From assembly GCA_017592665.1 (NCBI GenBank), contig JAGFNW010000002.1:372001-436000 (forward strand): a stretch of DNA of 64,000 nt, written 5' to 3'. This document shows, piece after piece, positions 7,228 through 16,517 of the stretch. The position numbers were made by a program, and so were the translations under genes. Under the pieces are notes generated by a model. That model saw only the letters and a list, made by a program, of their open reading frames with translations. It made no database searches and had not been told where the DNA came from. Every line of letters begins with the position of its first letter. Position 1 is the first letter of the stretch. This DNA comes from Streptosporangiaceae bacterium NEAU-GS5 (lineage in GTDB: Bacteria; Actinomycetota; Actinomycetes; Streptosporangiales; Streptosporangiaceae).

Positions 7228-8457
7228 TCACACGCCGCCCGCGGGGACGGACATTTCGATTTCGGTGCCGTCGCGGGACGAGGTCACGGTCACGCTGCCC
7301 TTGAGGTCGGCGATCCGCCCGCGGATCGACTGGGCCAGGCCCAGCCGACCCTCGGCCACGGCCTGCTCGAGGCGTCCGTCGGGGATGCCCGGCCCATCGT
7401 CCCGCACGCTCACGATGACCCGGTCGTCGTCCTGCTCGGCGAGGATCCAGGCGCTGGCGGCCGGCCCGCAGTGCGCCCGCACGTTGTCGAGGGCGGCGCT
7501 GACGGCCGCGGCGACCTCGTTGGCCACGTGGGCCTGGAGCAGCACCGGGGTGGCCGGGGTCGCGACGCTGACCGAGGCGCCGCCGTAGCGGCGGATGAGC
7601 GCGCAGAGATCGGCGAGGCCCTCGCCCTCGGGCCGCCCGTTCGGCGCCGGCGGGCGCTCCTCCTCCACCTCGCCACCGCCTCCGGTCAGCAGGCGGCTGA
7701 ACAGCAGCGGCGAGCCGCGGAGGGTGCGGCGCGAACGCGGCGGCGGATCGGCCGGCGGCGCCGAGCGGACCAGCTCGCGAAGGACCGCCTCCTGCTCACC
7801 GGCCAGCCGGCCGAGCTCGGCCGCCTCGCCTCCGAGCTCACGGCCGCGCCGCTGGACGAGGCTGAGCACCTGGAGCACTGAGTCGTGGATGCCCCGCGCC
7901 AGCCGCTCGCGCTCCCGGCCGGCCGCCTCGATCTCGGTGGCCCGCTGGAGCCGCGCCTCGGCCTGCTTGGCCAGCCGGGCGACGTGCCCGACCACCCATC
8001 CGGCCATCAGCAGCAGCACGGCGCCGTTGACCGACACGGTCTGCAGGTCGAACCCGCGCACTCCGCGCACGTAGAAGTCGGCCACTGACATGATCACGGC
8101 CGCGGCCAGTCCGGCGCGGCGGCCCCTGGCCACGGCCCAGGCCACCACGACACCGGCCACCCACGTGGCCGTGATGGGCATCGTGCTCGGCGCCACCCGC
8201 GGCCCTTCCACGTACACCGTGGCGAGCAGGCAGCAGAGGGTGACCACGAGATCGAGCACGAGCAGCCGCCAGCCCCCGTTGACCGGGTAGGCGGCCGAGG
8301 CGGCCGCGGCCCACACCGTCATCACGGCGATGACCAGCCATCCTGCGGCCGGATGCGCGTAGTAGGACCCGGCCTGCAGCAGCAGGACGGCGGCGTAGAC
8401 GAGCGAGGCCGCACGGAAGGCGGCGATGGCTCGCCAGAACGAATCCTCGATCTTCAC
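7228..8457 (-). CDS. Sensor histidine kinase (MacS/NarL-partner type)
   Basis: 409 residues. About five or six membrane helices in the first 160 residues (MacS-type sensor), a short coiled linker, then a HisKA_3 dimerisation helix RERLARGIHDSVLQVLSLV with phospho-His191. The C-terminal HATPase has NVRAHCG (N box, degenerate) and VSVRDDGPGIPDGRLEQA. Poly-acidic/proline stretches separate the H-box from the ATPase domain. It is immediately upstream of the response regulator in the same operon and divergent from the MHYT gene. Confidence 0.92.
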   Translation of the reverse strand: MKIEDSFWRAIAAFRAASLVYAAVLLLQAGSYYAHPAAGWLVIAVMTVWAAAASAAYPVNGGWRLLVLDLVVTLCCLLATVYVEGPRVAPSTMPITATWVAGVVVAWAVARGRRAGLAAAVIMSVADFYVRGVRGFDLQTVSVNGAVLLLMAGWVVGHVARLAKQAEARLQRATEIEAAGRERERLARGIHDSVLQVLSLVQRRGRELGGEAAELGRLAGEQEAVLRELVRSAPPADPPPRSRRTLRGSPLLFSRLLTGGGGEVEEERPPAPNGRPEGEGLADLCALIRRYGGASVSVATPATPVLLQAHVANEVAAAVSAALDNVRAHCGPAASAWILAEQDDDRVIVSVRDDGPGIPDGRLEQAVAEGRLGLAQSIRGRIADLKGSVTVTSSRDGTEIEMSVPAGGV

Positions 8458-8540
8458 AAGCCGTCAATTCAGGCGTTAACCATCAATTTGCACTGACCTG
8501 CCATAATCCTCATGAAGCACGCAGAGCCCGGGAGGCTCCT

Positions 8541-9413
8541 TTGTCCCATATTGATCACTTCTCCTACGGGCTCGTGACGCCCGTGCTCGCGTATGTGATG
8601 TCGACCATCGGCTCACTGCTCGGGTTGCTCCTCACGTCCAGGGCGCGCACCGCCGAAGGCTCGTCGCAGATCCGATGGCTGATCGGGGCGGCCATCGCCA
8701 TCGGCGGCACAGGCATCTGGGTCATGCACTTCATAGCAATGATGGGCTTTGACGTCAGCGGCGCACAGATCCGATTCAACGTCGCGCTCACCGCCCTGTC
8801 CTTCGTGATCGCCGTGCTCGTCGTCGGCGGCGGTCTCGTGCTGGTCTCCCGCGGCGACGCCCGCCCCTCCTCCTTGCTGGGCGGCGGCCTGCTCGCCGGG
8901 CTCGGCGTGGCGGGCATGCACTACATGGGCATGTTCTCGATGAACATGCCGGCCCGCGTCAACTACGACCCGATCGTCGTGGGGCTGTCGGTGCTGATCG
9001 CCGTGGTCGCCGCGACCGTCGCGCTGTGGTTCACCGTGCGGGTCAAGGGGGCGCTCGCCACGACCGGAGCCGCGCTCATCATGGGCGTCGCGGTCACGGG
9101 CATGCACTACACGGGGATGTTCTCGATGAGCGTCAAGGTCACCCCCGGCGCTCCGGTGCCGACGGGCGCGGAGGCCATCGACTTCCTGCTGCCTCTGCTG
9201 GTGGGGATCAGCCTGCTCACGATGGGCCTGCTGCTCGCGGTCCTGCTGTCGCCGTCGGAGCGCGAGCTCCGTGAGGACGCCGAGATGCTCGCGCGCCTTC
9301 GGGAACGGTCCCAGGCCGCGCCCGGCTACCTCAATGGAAACGGCAACGGCAGCAACGGGCACGGCGCCGAGCCGAGCACCGAGTCGTTCTTCGTGCCCAA
9401 GCGGCGCGACTGA
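8541..9413 (+). CDS. MHYT-domain integral membrane sensor protein
   Basis: 290 residues, seven predicted membrane helices with three MHYT-type motifs: MHFIAMMGF, MHYMGMFSM and MHYTGMFSM, proposed in this family to bind copper and sense gases such as O2, CO or NO. No output domain follows: the tail is a short charged segment with an Asn/Gly-rich stretch. The start is TTG at 8541, chosen because GGGAGG sits five to six bases upstream. It is divergent from the two-component pair, and could provide its sensory input, but that is only a positional guess. Confidence 0.9.
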   Translation: MSHIDHFSYGLVTPVLAYVMSTIGSLLGLLLTSRARTAEGSSQIRWLIGAAIAIGGTGIWVMHFIAMMGFDVSGAQIRFNVALTALSFVIAVLVVGGGLVLVSRGDARPSSLLGGGLLAGLGVAGMHYMGMFSMNMPARVNYDPIVVGLSVLIAVVAATVALWFTVRVKGALATTGAALIMGVAVTGMHYTGMFSMSVKVTPGAPVPTGAEAIDFLLPLLVGISLLTMGLLLAVLLSPSERELREDAEMLARLRERSQAAPGYLNGNGNGSNGHGAEPSTESFFVPKRRD

Positions 9414-9471
9414 TGCCGCCCGCGGGCGGGGCCTGACGTGACGGCCCCGCCGCGGCCGGAACAGCCGAGGC

Positions 9472-10497
9472 TCAGCCGAAGAAGACCTCGGCCTCCGCAT
9501 AACGCTCCTCCGGGACCAGCTTGAGCTCGGCGGTCGCCTGCTCCAGCGGGACGCGCTCGATGGCCGTGCCGCGCAGGGCGACCATCTTGCCGTAGTCGCC
9601 CTCGTGCACCGCGTCGATGGCGCCCAGGCCGAAGCGGGTGGCCAGCACCCGGTCGTACGCCGTGGGGGTGCCGCCGCGCTGGATGTGGCCGAGGACCGTG
9701 GTCCTGGCCTCCTTGCCGGTCCGCTTCTCGATCTCCTGGGCCAGCCGCTCGCCGATGCCGCCGAGCCGCACGTGCCCGAACGCGTCCAGCTCGCCGGTCT
9801 GCAGCTCCATCGTGCCCTCGGCCGGGTGGGCGCCCTCGGCGACCACGATGATCGGGGCGTACTGCATCTGGAAGCGGGACTCCACGTAGGAGCAGACCCG
9901 GTCGATGTCGAACGGCTTCTCCGGGATGAGGATGACGTTGGCACCGGCGGCCATGCCGGCGTGCAGCGCGATCCAGCCCGCGTGACGGCCCATGACCTCA
10001 CAGATCAGGGCGCGGTGGTGGGACTCGGCCGTGGTGTGCAGCCGGTCGATGGCCTCCATCGCGATGTTGACCGCGGTGTCGAAGCCGAAGGTGTAGTCGG
10101 TGGCGTTGAGATCGTTGTCGATCGTCTTGGGCACGCCGACCACGTTGACGCCGCGGTCGAACAACTGCTTGGCCACGCCGAGCGTGTCTTCACCGCCGAT
10201 CGCGATCAGCGCGTCCACGCCGCCTTCGGCGAGGTTCTTCTTGATCCGCTCAACGCCGCCCTCGATCTTGATGGGGTTGGTGCGGGACGACCCCAAGATC
10301 GTGCCGCCGCGCGGCAGAATGCCCCGGACGGCCTGGATGTCCAGAGTCCGGGTGTCGTTCTCGAGGGGACCGCGCCAGCCGTCGCGGAAGCCGACGAACT
10401 CGTGACCGTGGACGCCGATCCCCTTGCGGATGACGGCGCGGATGACGGCGTTCAGGCCGGGGCAGTCTCCGCCGCCGGTCAGGACACCAATACGCAT
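9472..10497 (-). CDS. pfkA: 6-phosphofructokinase, probably pyrophosphate-dependent
   Basis: 341 residues; phosphorylates fructose 6-phosphate. Motifs: GVLTGGGDCPGLNAVIR at the N-terminus, GSSRTNP, IGGEDTLG, GVPKTIDNDL (catalytic TIDND), EVMGRHAGW and GHIQRGGTP. In E. coli numbering, which coincides here, position 104 is Asp and 124 is Lys. Gly104/Gly124 go with ATP use, and Asp104/Lys124 with pyrophosphate use as in Amycolatopsis-type PPi-PFK. So a reversible PPi enzyme is predicted, against the ATP-type of Streptomyces. ATG 10497 has AAAGGAA upstream. Divergent from glycerol kinase with a DasR-like site between. Confidence 0.93.
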   Translation of the reverse strand: MRIGVLTGGGDCPGLNAVIRAVIRKGIGVHGHEFVGFRDGWRGPLENDTRTLDIQAVRGILPRGGTILGSSRTNPIKIEGGVERIKKNLAEGGVDALIAIGGEDTLGVAKQLFDRGVNVVGVPKTIDNDLNATDYTFGFDTAVNIAMEAIDRLHTTAESHHRALICEVMGRHAGWIALHAGMAAGANVILIPEKPFDIDRVCSYVESRFQMQYAPIIVVAEGAHPAEGTMELQTGELDAFGHVRLGGIGERLAQEIEKRTGKEARTTVLGHIQRGGTPTAYDRVLATRFGLGAIDAVHEGDYGKMVALRGTAIERVPLEQATAELKLVPEERYAEAEVFFG

Positions 10498-10565
10498 GGC
10501 GGGTTCCTTTAAGTTGGGAGCAGTATGAGGCGATGTCAGGAGGCATTCTGCCCCCAGGCGCCGAC

Positions 10566-10581
10566 AATGGTCTAGACCAAT
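10566..10581. promoter_or_regulatory. DasR-like operator (dre) between pfkA and glpK
   Basis: AATGGTCTAGACCAAT is a perfect 16-bp palindrome matching the published DasR consensus ACTGGTCTAGACCACT at 14 of 16 positions. DasR is the GntR/HutC-type N-acetylglucosamine regulator of actinomycetes. The site is 34 bases before the glycerol kinase ATG and 69 bases before the pfkA ATG, and could serve both. Confidence 0.7.
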
Positions 10582-10614
10582 GCAAGCGACGCCGTGTCTG
10601 TATTGTGAAATCTC

Positions 10615-12075
10615 ATGCCGACCGCTGAGATTTCCGTGCTCTCCATAGACGCAGGCACGACCGGTGTGACCGCGCTCGTGGTCACCGAGGACGGCCGGAT
10701 CGACTCCCGCGGCTATGAGGAGTTTCCGCAGCATTATCCCGAACCCGGGTGGGTGGAGCACGCACCTGAGGAGATCTGGCAGGCCACGCTGGCCGCGTGC
10801 CGTACGGCGCTCGGCCGGGCGAGCGCCACGCCGCGCTGCGTCGGGATCACCAACCAGCGCGAGACGGCGGTGCTGTGGGACCGCCGGACGCTGGCCGCGC
10901 CCCGCCCGGCCATAGTCTGGCAGGACCGGAGGACGGCCGCCATCTGCGACCGGCTGCGCGAGCACGAGCCGCGCGTGTCGCAGCTGACCGGGCTACGCCT
11001 CGACCCCTACTTCACCGGCACCAAGCTGACCTGGATGGCCGAGAACTCCGACGCGTGGGCCGGCGTGCTGTCCGGCGAGGTCGCCGTCGGCACGGTCGAC
11101 TCCTACCTGGTCGCCCGGCTCACCGGGGGCGCGCGGCACGTCACCGACCCGTCGAACGCGTCCAGGACCTTGCTCTACGACATCGTGGCCGGCGGCTGGT
11201 CCGATGAGATGTGCGAGCTGTTCGGCGTGCCCCGGGCGGCGCTGCCCGAGCTGGTGCCCAACTACGGGGAGATCGCACGGACCGACCCCGGCTCGTTTCT
11301 CGGCCTCGACCTGCCGATCAGCGGCCTGGCCGGCGACCAGCAGTCGGCGCTGTTCGGCCAGACGTGCCTGTCCCCCGGCGACACCAAGTGCACGTACGGC
11401 ACGGGCTCGTTCATCCTGGTCAACACCGGCGGCGAGCCGGTCAGGTCGGACGCGGGCCTGCTGACCACGGTCGCCTGGCAGGATCCTGGCGGCGCGCTGA
11501 CCTACGCCCTCGAAGGCGCGATCTTCGTCACCGGTGCGGCCGTGCAGTGGCTGCGCGACGGGCTCGGCGTGATCGGCACGGCGGCCGAGTCGGAGGCCCT
11601 GGCGCGCACCGTGCCCGACAGCGGCGGCGTGGTGTTCGTGCCGGCCCTGACCGGGCTCGGCGCGCCCTACTGGGATCCGGAGGCGCGCGGCGCGATCACG
11701 GGGATCACCCGCGGCACCACCCGGGCCCATCTCGTGCGCGCCACGCTGGAGGCCATCGCGTACGAGGTGCGGGACATCGCCGAGACCATGCCGGGCCTGA
11801 CCGTCCTCAAGGTCGACGGCGGGGCGAGCGCCAACGACCTGCTCATGCAGCTGCAGGCCGACCAGCTCGGGGTGCCCGTGGAGCGCCCGGCGATCCAGGA
11901 GACCACGGCGCTCGGCGCGGCCTTCCTCGCGGGGCTCGGCACGGGCGTGTGGTCCTCACCCGACGAGCTGCGCAAGACGTGGCGGCTCGACCGGCGCTTC
12001 ACGCCGGGCGAGCGCGACGAGGCCGCCTACGACCAGTGGAAGCGCGCCGTGAGCCGGGTCACTGCGCGGCCGTAG
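10615..12075 (+). CDS. glpK: Glycerol kinase (FGGY family)
   Basis: 486 residues; ATP-dependent phosphorylation of glycerol. Hallmarks: SIDAGTTGVTALV (phosphate loop), GYEEFPQHYPEPGWVEHAPEEIW, GITNQRETAVLWDR, AIVWQDRRT, PYFTGTKLTWM, YGTGSFILVNTG, GLGAPYWDPEARGAI and VDGGASANDLLMQLQADQLG. No glycerol facilitator or glpD is adjacent. TATTGT at 10601-10606 may be the -10, putting the transcript start within two bases of the ATG. The 3' end overlaps the convergent membrane-protein gene by 17 bases. Confidence 0.93.
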   Translation: MPTAEISVLSIDAGTTGVTALVVTEDGRIDSRGYEEFPQHYPEPGWVEHAPEEIWQATLAACRTALGRASATPRCVGITNQRETAVLWDRRTLAAPRPAIVWQDRRTAAICDRLREHEPRVSQLTGLRLDPYFTGTKLTWMAENSDAWAGVLSGEVAVGTVDSYLVARLTGGARHVTDPSNASRTLLYDIVAGGWSDEMCELFGVPRAALPELVPNYGEIARTDPGSFLGLDLPISGLAGDQQSALFGQTCLSPGDTKCTYGTGSFILVNTGGEPVRSDAGLLTTVAWQDPGGALTYALEGAIFVTGAAVQWLRDGLGVIGTAAESEALARTVPDSGGVVFVPALTGLGAPYWDPEARGAITGITRGTTRAHLVRATLEAIAYEVRDIAETMPGLTVLKVDGGASANDLLMQLQADQLGVPVERPAIQETTALGAAFLAGLGTGVWSSPDELRKTWRLDRRFTPGERDEAAYDQWKRAVSRVTARP

Positions 12076-14428
12076 GCGGCGGAGGCGGCGGCGACTCGGA
12101 GATGGGCGCGATCGGCTCCACCTGTGAGGTGATCTGGATGCCGCTGCGCAGCTGCGACCACAGGCCGACCAGCGCGGCGGCCTGGGCGACGATCAGGGCG
12201 ATCCCGCTGCCGGCCGTGCCCAGCCGGTAGACCGCGGCCAGCGGGGCCAGGCGGTAGGTCCACGAGCCCGGCCTGGTCTGCAGCGTGCGGGCGTCCATCA
12301 GCACGGCGACCACGGTGAGCACGAGGAACAGCAGCAGGATCCGGACGACCGAGCCGCGGACCGGCGCCTGGTCGAGCAGGTTGTTGAGGATCCCGTGGGC
12401 GCCCGTGCCCGCCGCGTACGCGAGCACGGGCACGACCGGCTTGAGGTAGCCGCGCCGTCCCGGCAGCTCACGCCACAGCGCGCCCAGCACGAAACCGGCG
12501 ATGGGCCAGATGAGCAGCGCCGCAACGAGGTCGGCGGCGAGCGTGGCCGGTTCGGTGGCGAGCCGTTCGATCCAGCCGCCACGGCCGAGGTCGTCGGTGC
12601 GCCAGGTGGCCCAGATGAGGAAGGCGGCGGCCGGCACGCCGACGGCAGCGGAGTAGCGGGCGGCGAGCCGCGCGTTGCCCCACCACGACGCGCCGGGTCC
12701 GCGGCTGAGCGCGAGGTCGAGGGCGCTCAGCCCGTCTTCTCGGGCGGGGTCGAGCCCGATCTCGGCGCGCAGGACGCGGATCCGCTCCTGGACACCGGCG
12801 TTCTCGGCCTGGTAGTCGGCGTCCCGCAGGTCGCCCGAGGCCCAGCGGCGGCGCAGCTTCTCCTCGCGGTTTTCCAGGTCGCGGCACTCGCGCACGATCG
12901 TGGCCAGCCGCCTGCGTGAGGATTCGGGCACGTCCAGCACCCGATGGCGGGTCAGCCGGAGCAGCAGCGGCAGCACCGCCAGGCCGACCAGCTCGGCCAG
13001 CGGGAACGGGACCAGCGCGTAGTAGTGCGGCCAGCGGATCAGCCCGATCGCGAAGACGAAGACGATCAGCCAGCGGGATCGGCCCGCCAGGTCGACCGTG
13101 TGCCGGGCGTGCATCCGCAGCAGCACGAGCAGCAGGAGCAGGACCAGCGGCCAGAACAGGTCGACGAACGCGTAGACGAGCTTTTGCGGCTGCAGGTCGG
13201 CCGTACGCCGGTAGGTCCACAGCAGCAGCGCCACCAGCGCGCCCGCGGCCGGGATCACCACGGCCAGCAGCCAGCGCACCAGCTCGGGCAGGCGCCCCTC
13301 GGAGATCCTGGTGGCGCGTACGGCGGCCGCCCAGGACAGCCCGATGAGCAGGCCCGCGGCGATCACGTTGGCCATCGTCCTGATCCGGTCGTCCGGCGGA
13401 GTGAACAGCGCCACCCACGCGGCCGTCGCGCAGGTGGCCGCGACCATGACGAAGCCCGCGCGGAGCGAGGCGCGGGCCCAGGGCGCCCGGTCCCGGGTGA
13501 CGGGCCAGGCGGCCAGCGGCAGCGCCACCGCCAGCAGCGACAGGTCGATCGCGGACACGATGTCGATGGCGCCGGTGATGATCTGGATCTTGGTGGCCGC
13601 GTCGTTCGGGTCGAACAGCCGGGCCGCCTGCAGCAGGAAGATGAACGCGACCACGCGGGTCGCGAGCAGCGCCGCCCGGCGCTCTCCCGTCTCCGTTCCG
13701 CTGACGGGCCGCCGGATCAGCGACAGCAGGAGCCAGGCGAGCAGCGCGTACGGGAGGGTGAAGGCGATCAGCCGCCCCACGGCGTAGACCGCCAGGTTCA
13801 GATGGCCGACGTCGGCCTGGAACGCCGTCCGCGGGCTGAGCGTCAGGTCGGCCGTCACCTTGGGCTGGCTGATTCCGCGCCAGTTGAACACGTGCACGGG
13901 GCCGACGTCGGTCGGCGTCGGCGAGACCGCGCCGATCTGCGCGTCCGGCGCCCGCAGCGTGACCTGGGTCCACTGGGCGTTGCGCAGTCCCGTGGGGAGC
14001 GGGGGCAGCAGCCTGACCTGCCACCGCTCGTCCTTCTCCTTGATCTCCCACAGGCCGAGCACGCCGTCGGACGGCCCGCCGAACCGGCCGCCGATGGGGT
14101 CGGTGGTCCGTGGCGCGCGCTGGGCGACGCTCACGATCTGGATCTGCGGGCCCAGGGACAGCACCTGGGGCGGCCCGACCACGCCGCCGCGGCTGGTCAG
14201 ATCGGGCACGAGGCAGTCGAACGCGGCCCGGGCCTGCGGTCCCTCGCTGTACAGATTCTGGGCGCCCGGCCAATCGCGCGGCACGGTGATCCTGGTCGTG
14301 GCCACCGCCTCGGGCCGGTCGTGCCCCACCTCGCTGATCTGCAGCAGGGTCTGCACCTGCACGTAGGCGGGGGCGGGGAACTGACATCCCGCGCTTAATT
14401 GGGCGGCCAAAAGCGCCTCGATCAACAC
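12059..14428 (-). CDS. Large polytopic membrane protein of unknown function
   Basis: About 789 residues. The N-terminal ~220 residues look extracytoplasmic and beta-rich, with no known motif. Then come about 14 hydrophobic helices in two groups, separated near the middle by a charged, coiled-coil-like cytoplasmic segment (RRRLATIVRECRDLENREEKLRRRW). It ends in a Pro-rich tail. I do not recognise the family with confidence; it may belong to one of the large actinobacterial integral membrane DUF families. The start is uncertain: GTG at 14428 lies 7 bases after a GACAAT that may act as -10 of a leaderless transcript. The frame stays open to about 14509. Confidence 0.7.
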   Translation of the reverse strand: MLIEALLAAQLSAGCQFPAPAYVQVQTLLQISEVGHDRPEAVATTRITVPRDWPGAQNLYSEGPQARAAFDCLVPDLTSRGGVVGPPQVLSLGPQIQIVSVAQRAPRTTDPIGGRFGGPSDGVLGLWEIKEKDERWQVRLLPPLPTGLRNAQWTQVTLRAPDAQIGAVSPTPTDVGPVHVFNWRGISQPKVTADLTLSPRTAFQADVGHLNLAVYAVGRLIAFTLPYALLAWLLLSLIRRPVSGTETGERRAALLATRVVAFIFLLQAARLFDPNDAATKIQIITGAIDIVSAIDLSLLAVALPLAAWPVTRDRAPWARASLRAGFVMVAATCATAAWVALFTPPDDRIRTMANVIAAGLLIGLSWAAAVRATRISEGRLPELVRWLLAVVIPAAGALVALLLWTYRRTADLQPQKLVYAFVDLFWPLVLLLLLVLLRMHARHTVDLAGRSRWLIVFVFAIGLIRWPHYYALVPFPLAELVGLAVLPLLLRLTRHRVLDVPESSRRRLATIVRECRDLENREEKLRRRWASGDLRDADYQAENAGVQERIRVLRAEIGLDPAREDGLSALDLALSRGPGASWWGNARLAARYSAAVGVPAAAFLIWATWRTDDLGRGGWIERLATEPATLAADLVAALLIWPIAGFVLGALWRELPGRRGYLKPVVPVLAYAAGTGAHGILNNLLDQAPVRGSVVRILLLFLVLTVVAVLMDARTLQTRPGSWTYRLAPLAAVYRLGTAGSGIALIVAQAAALVGLWSQLRSGIQITSQVEPIAPISESPPPPPPTAAQ

Positions 14429-14475
14429 TTCACAATTGTCGTCCACCTGACGCCGGGCGTTACATCGCGATATCG

Positions 14476-14509
14476 TTGCCTCAGTCAACTGATTGGTTGA
14501 GGAAGGCAA
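14476..14509. promoter_or_regulatory. Composite dyad operator at the MarR-GNAT start
   Basis: A symmetric 34-bp dyad: TTGCCT (14476) - 3 bases - TCAAC - 6 bases - GTTGA - 3 bases - AGGCAA (ending 14509, on the A of the start codon). All 11 arm positions pair. Its location over the start region suggests autoregulation by the MarR-type product. Confidence 0.65.
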
Positions 14510-15429
14510 TGGATGCGATAGCGGAAGTCAGGGCGTTCAACCGGTTCTACACCGAGGTCGTGGGGGTGCTCCGGGCCGGCATGGTCGGCACTCCCTATTC
14601 ACTGAGCGAGGCGAGGGTCCTCCGTGAGCTGGCCCACGAGACCGAGGTCGCCGAGGTGCGGCGGCTGCTCGGGCTCGACGCCGGATATCTCAGCCGGATA
14701 CTGGCCCGCCTGGAGTCCGACGGGCTCATCGAGCGGGAGCGCTCGGCCGAAGACGGCCGCCGCCAGGTCGTCGCGCTGACCGACCAGGGCAGAGACACCT
14801 TCGAGAAGCTCGACGAGCGGACCGCGGCCGAGGTCGAGGCCCTGCTCGCCCCCCTCACGACCGAGGAGCAGGAAAAACTGGTCGCGAGCATGCGGCGGAT
14901 CCGCGAGCTGCTCGACCGCGACCACGTGCCGGGCCCCTATGTGGTGATCCGGCCGCTCAAGTCCGGCGACCTCGGCTGGGCGCTGCACCGGCACGGGGTC
15001 ATCTACCAGCAGGACTACGGCTGGGGTCCCACGTTCGAGGCGCTGACCGCGCGGATCCTCGCCGACTACGCGGCGGCCGCGCCGGAAGACCGGTCCGGCT
15101 GGATCGCCGAGGTCGACGGCGAGCCGGTGGGCTGCGTCTTCTGCGTGCGACGAGACGCCGCGACGGCCCAGCTCCGGCTGCTGCTGGTCGAGCCGTCGGC
15201 GCGCGGGCTCGGCATCGGCGGGCGGCTCGTGGCCGAGTGCGTGCGCTACGCGCGGGAGTCCGGCTACAAGCAGATCATGCTGTGGACCCGCGACGTGCTC
15301 GGCAGCGCGCGCAAGATCTACCAGGCGGCCGGGTTCGAGCTCGTGTCGTCCAAGCCCGGCGCCGAAGGGCCGGTGACGGTCGTCGACCAGGTCTGGGAGC
15401 TCGACCTCACGCCCGGAACGGGCCGCTGA
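14509..15429 (+). CDS. MarR-type regulator fused to GNAT acetyltransferase
   Basis: 306 residues. The first ~140 form a winged-helix MarR domain: FNRFYTEVVGVL, SLSEARVLREL, LDAGYLSRILARLESDGLIERERSAEDGRRQVVALT. Residues ~150-305 are a GNAT acetyltransferase with LLLVEPSARGLGIGGRLVAECVRYAR, the acetyl-CoA pyrophosphate loop. The ATG at 14509 is preceded by GAGGAAGG. The fusion is common in actinomycetes but the acetylated substrate is unknown. A 34-bp dyad over the start suggests autoregulation. The 3' end overlaps the convergent PhoX-like gene by 23 bases. Confidence 0.9.
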   Translation: MDAIAEVRAFNRFYTEVVGVLRAGMVGTPYSLSEARVLRELAHETEVAEVRRLLGLDAGYLSRILARLESDGLIERERSAEDGRRQVVALTDQGRDTFEKLDERTAAEVEALLAPLTTEEQEKLVASMRRIRELLDRDHVPGPYVVIRPLKSGDLGWALHRHGVIYQQDYGWGPTFEALTARILADYAAAAPEDRSGWIAEVDGEPVGCVFCVRRDAATAQLRLLLVEPSARGLGIGGRLVAECVRYARESGYKQIMLWTRDVLGSARKIYQAAGFELVSSKPGAEGPVTVVDQVWELDLTPGTGR

Positions 15430-16498
15430 CCTCATAGGTGATGCCGGCGCTCCCGGCTCCCCGCATGCCGCGCTGCGAGGAGAAGTAGAGGCGATCGCCG
15501 TAGGGGGAGAAGGCCAGGCCGGCCAACTCCGAGCGGTCGTGCCCGTAGATCCGGGCGAAGGGCGCGACCGCGCCGTCGGGGGTGATCGTGCTGATCTCCA
15601 TGACGTCCTCGGCGAGATACATGTCGCCGGCGCGGACCACGCTCCCGCTGTGCGCCGCGTCGTAAATCACCGTGAGCGTCTCGTTGACGGCGTCGTACGC
15701 CCAGATCCGGCTGTCGCCCTTGGTCTCGAAGTAGCAGAGGCCGGCCACGTAGTGGCAGTCGCGGCCGCGGTCGAAGCGCATGGCGCCGGGCACCTGGTCA
15801 CGGGTCGGCTCGGCCAGCGCCGCCGGATGCGGCACCTCGCGCCACAGGGCGCGGTCGCGGTGCACGACCAGCACCTCGAGCGTGCCGGTCGTCAGGTCGC
15901 CCCAATCTTCCGGGCGGAAGCGGTAGAAGCAGCCGTCCGGCTCGTCTTCGGTCAGGTAGACCACCTGGCGCTGGTCGTCGATGGCGACCGCCTCGTGGCG
16001 GAAGCGGCCCATCGCGAGGCGCGGCAGCGCGGCGCGTCTGCCGTACGGGTCGCACTCGAACACCCGGCCGCGCGCCGTCTCCTCGCACGACAGCCAGGTG
16101 TGCCACGGCGTCGCGCCGCCGGCGCGGTTGAGGTTGGCGCCCGACAGGATCCGGTAGGCGGCGCGCACGGCGCCGTCCGGGGCGAACTGGAGCGCGGAGA
16201 CCCCGCCCACCAGCGGCACGTTCGAGTTGGACACGTAGATCCAGCCGCCGTCGCCCGGATCGGGGTGCGGCAGGCAGGCGCCGCCGGCCGGCGCGGAATG
16301 CCAGGTCAGGCCCGCCACCCGGTGCCCGGAGCGGGCCACCACCCGTCCCGTGAAGCCGTGGGGCAGGGCGAGGCCGTTGTCGTCCGGCGGCGCGAGATCG
16401 CCGTACGGCCCCCCGTCGCGGTCGGCGCAGGCCGCGTGCCACAACGATCCTGACAGCGTCACGAGGGTGCCCGGCCGGACGAATGTGCGATGCGGCAT
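15407..16498 (-). CDS. PhoX-like (DUF839) protein
   Basis: 363 residues with the beta-propeller pattern of PhoX-type alkaline phosphatases (DUF839): TPWHTWLSCEET, FRHEAVAIDDQRQVVYLTEDEPDGCFYRF, GDMYLAEDV and LAGLAFSPYGDRLYFSSQRG, which in PhoX carry Ca/Fe ligands. Unlike secreted PhoX, there is no signal peptide or Tat motif at the N-terminus (MPHRTFVRPG), so it is probably cytoplasmic and may not be a phosphatase. ATG 16498 has GGGGGAGGG upstream. A GAGTA/TACTC inverted repeat lies 20 bases upstream. Confidence 0.85.
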   Translation of the reverse strand: MPHRTFVRPGTLVTLSGSLWHAACADRDGGPYGDLAPPDDNGLALPHGFTGRVVARSGHRVAGLTWHSAPAGGACLPHPDPGDGGWIYVSNSNVPLVGGVSALQFAPDGAVRAAYRILSGANLNRAGGATPWHTWLSCEETARGRVFECDPYGRRAALPRLAMGRFRHEAVAIDDQRQVVYLTEDEPDGCFYRFRPEDWGDLTTGTLEVLVVHRDRALWREVPHPAALAEPTRDQVPGAMRFDRGRDCHYVAGLCYFETKGDSRIWAYDAVNETLTVIYDAAHSGSVVRAGDMYLAEDVMEISTITPDGAVAPFARIYGHDRSELAGLAFSPYGDRLYFSSQRGMRGAGSAGITYEVSGPFRA

Positions 16499-16517
16499 CG
16501 GTCCCTCCCCCAGATAT

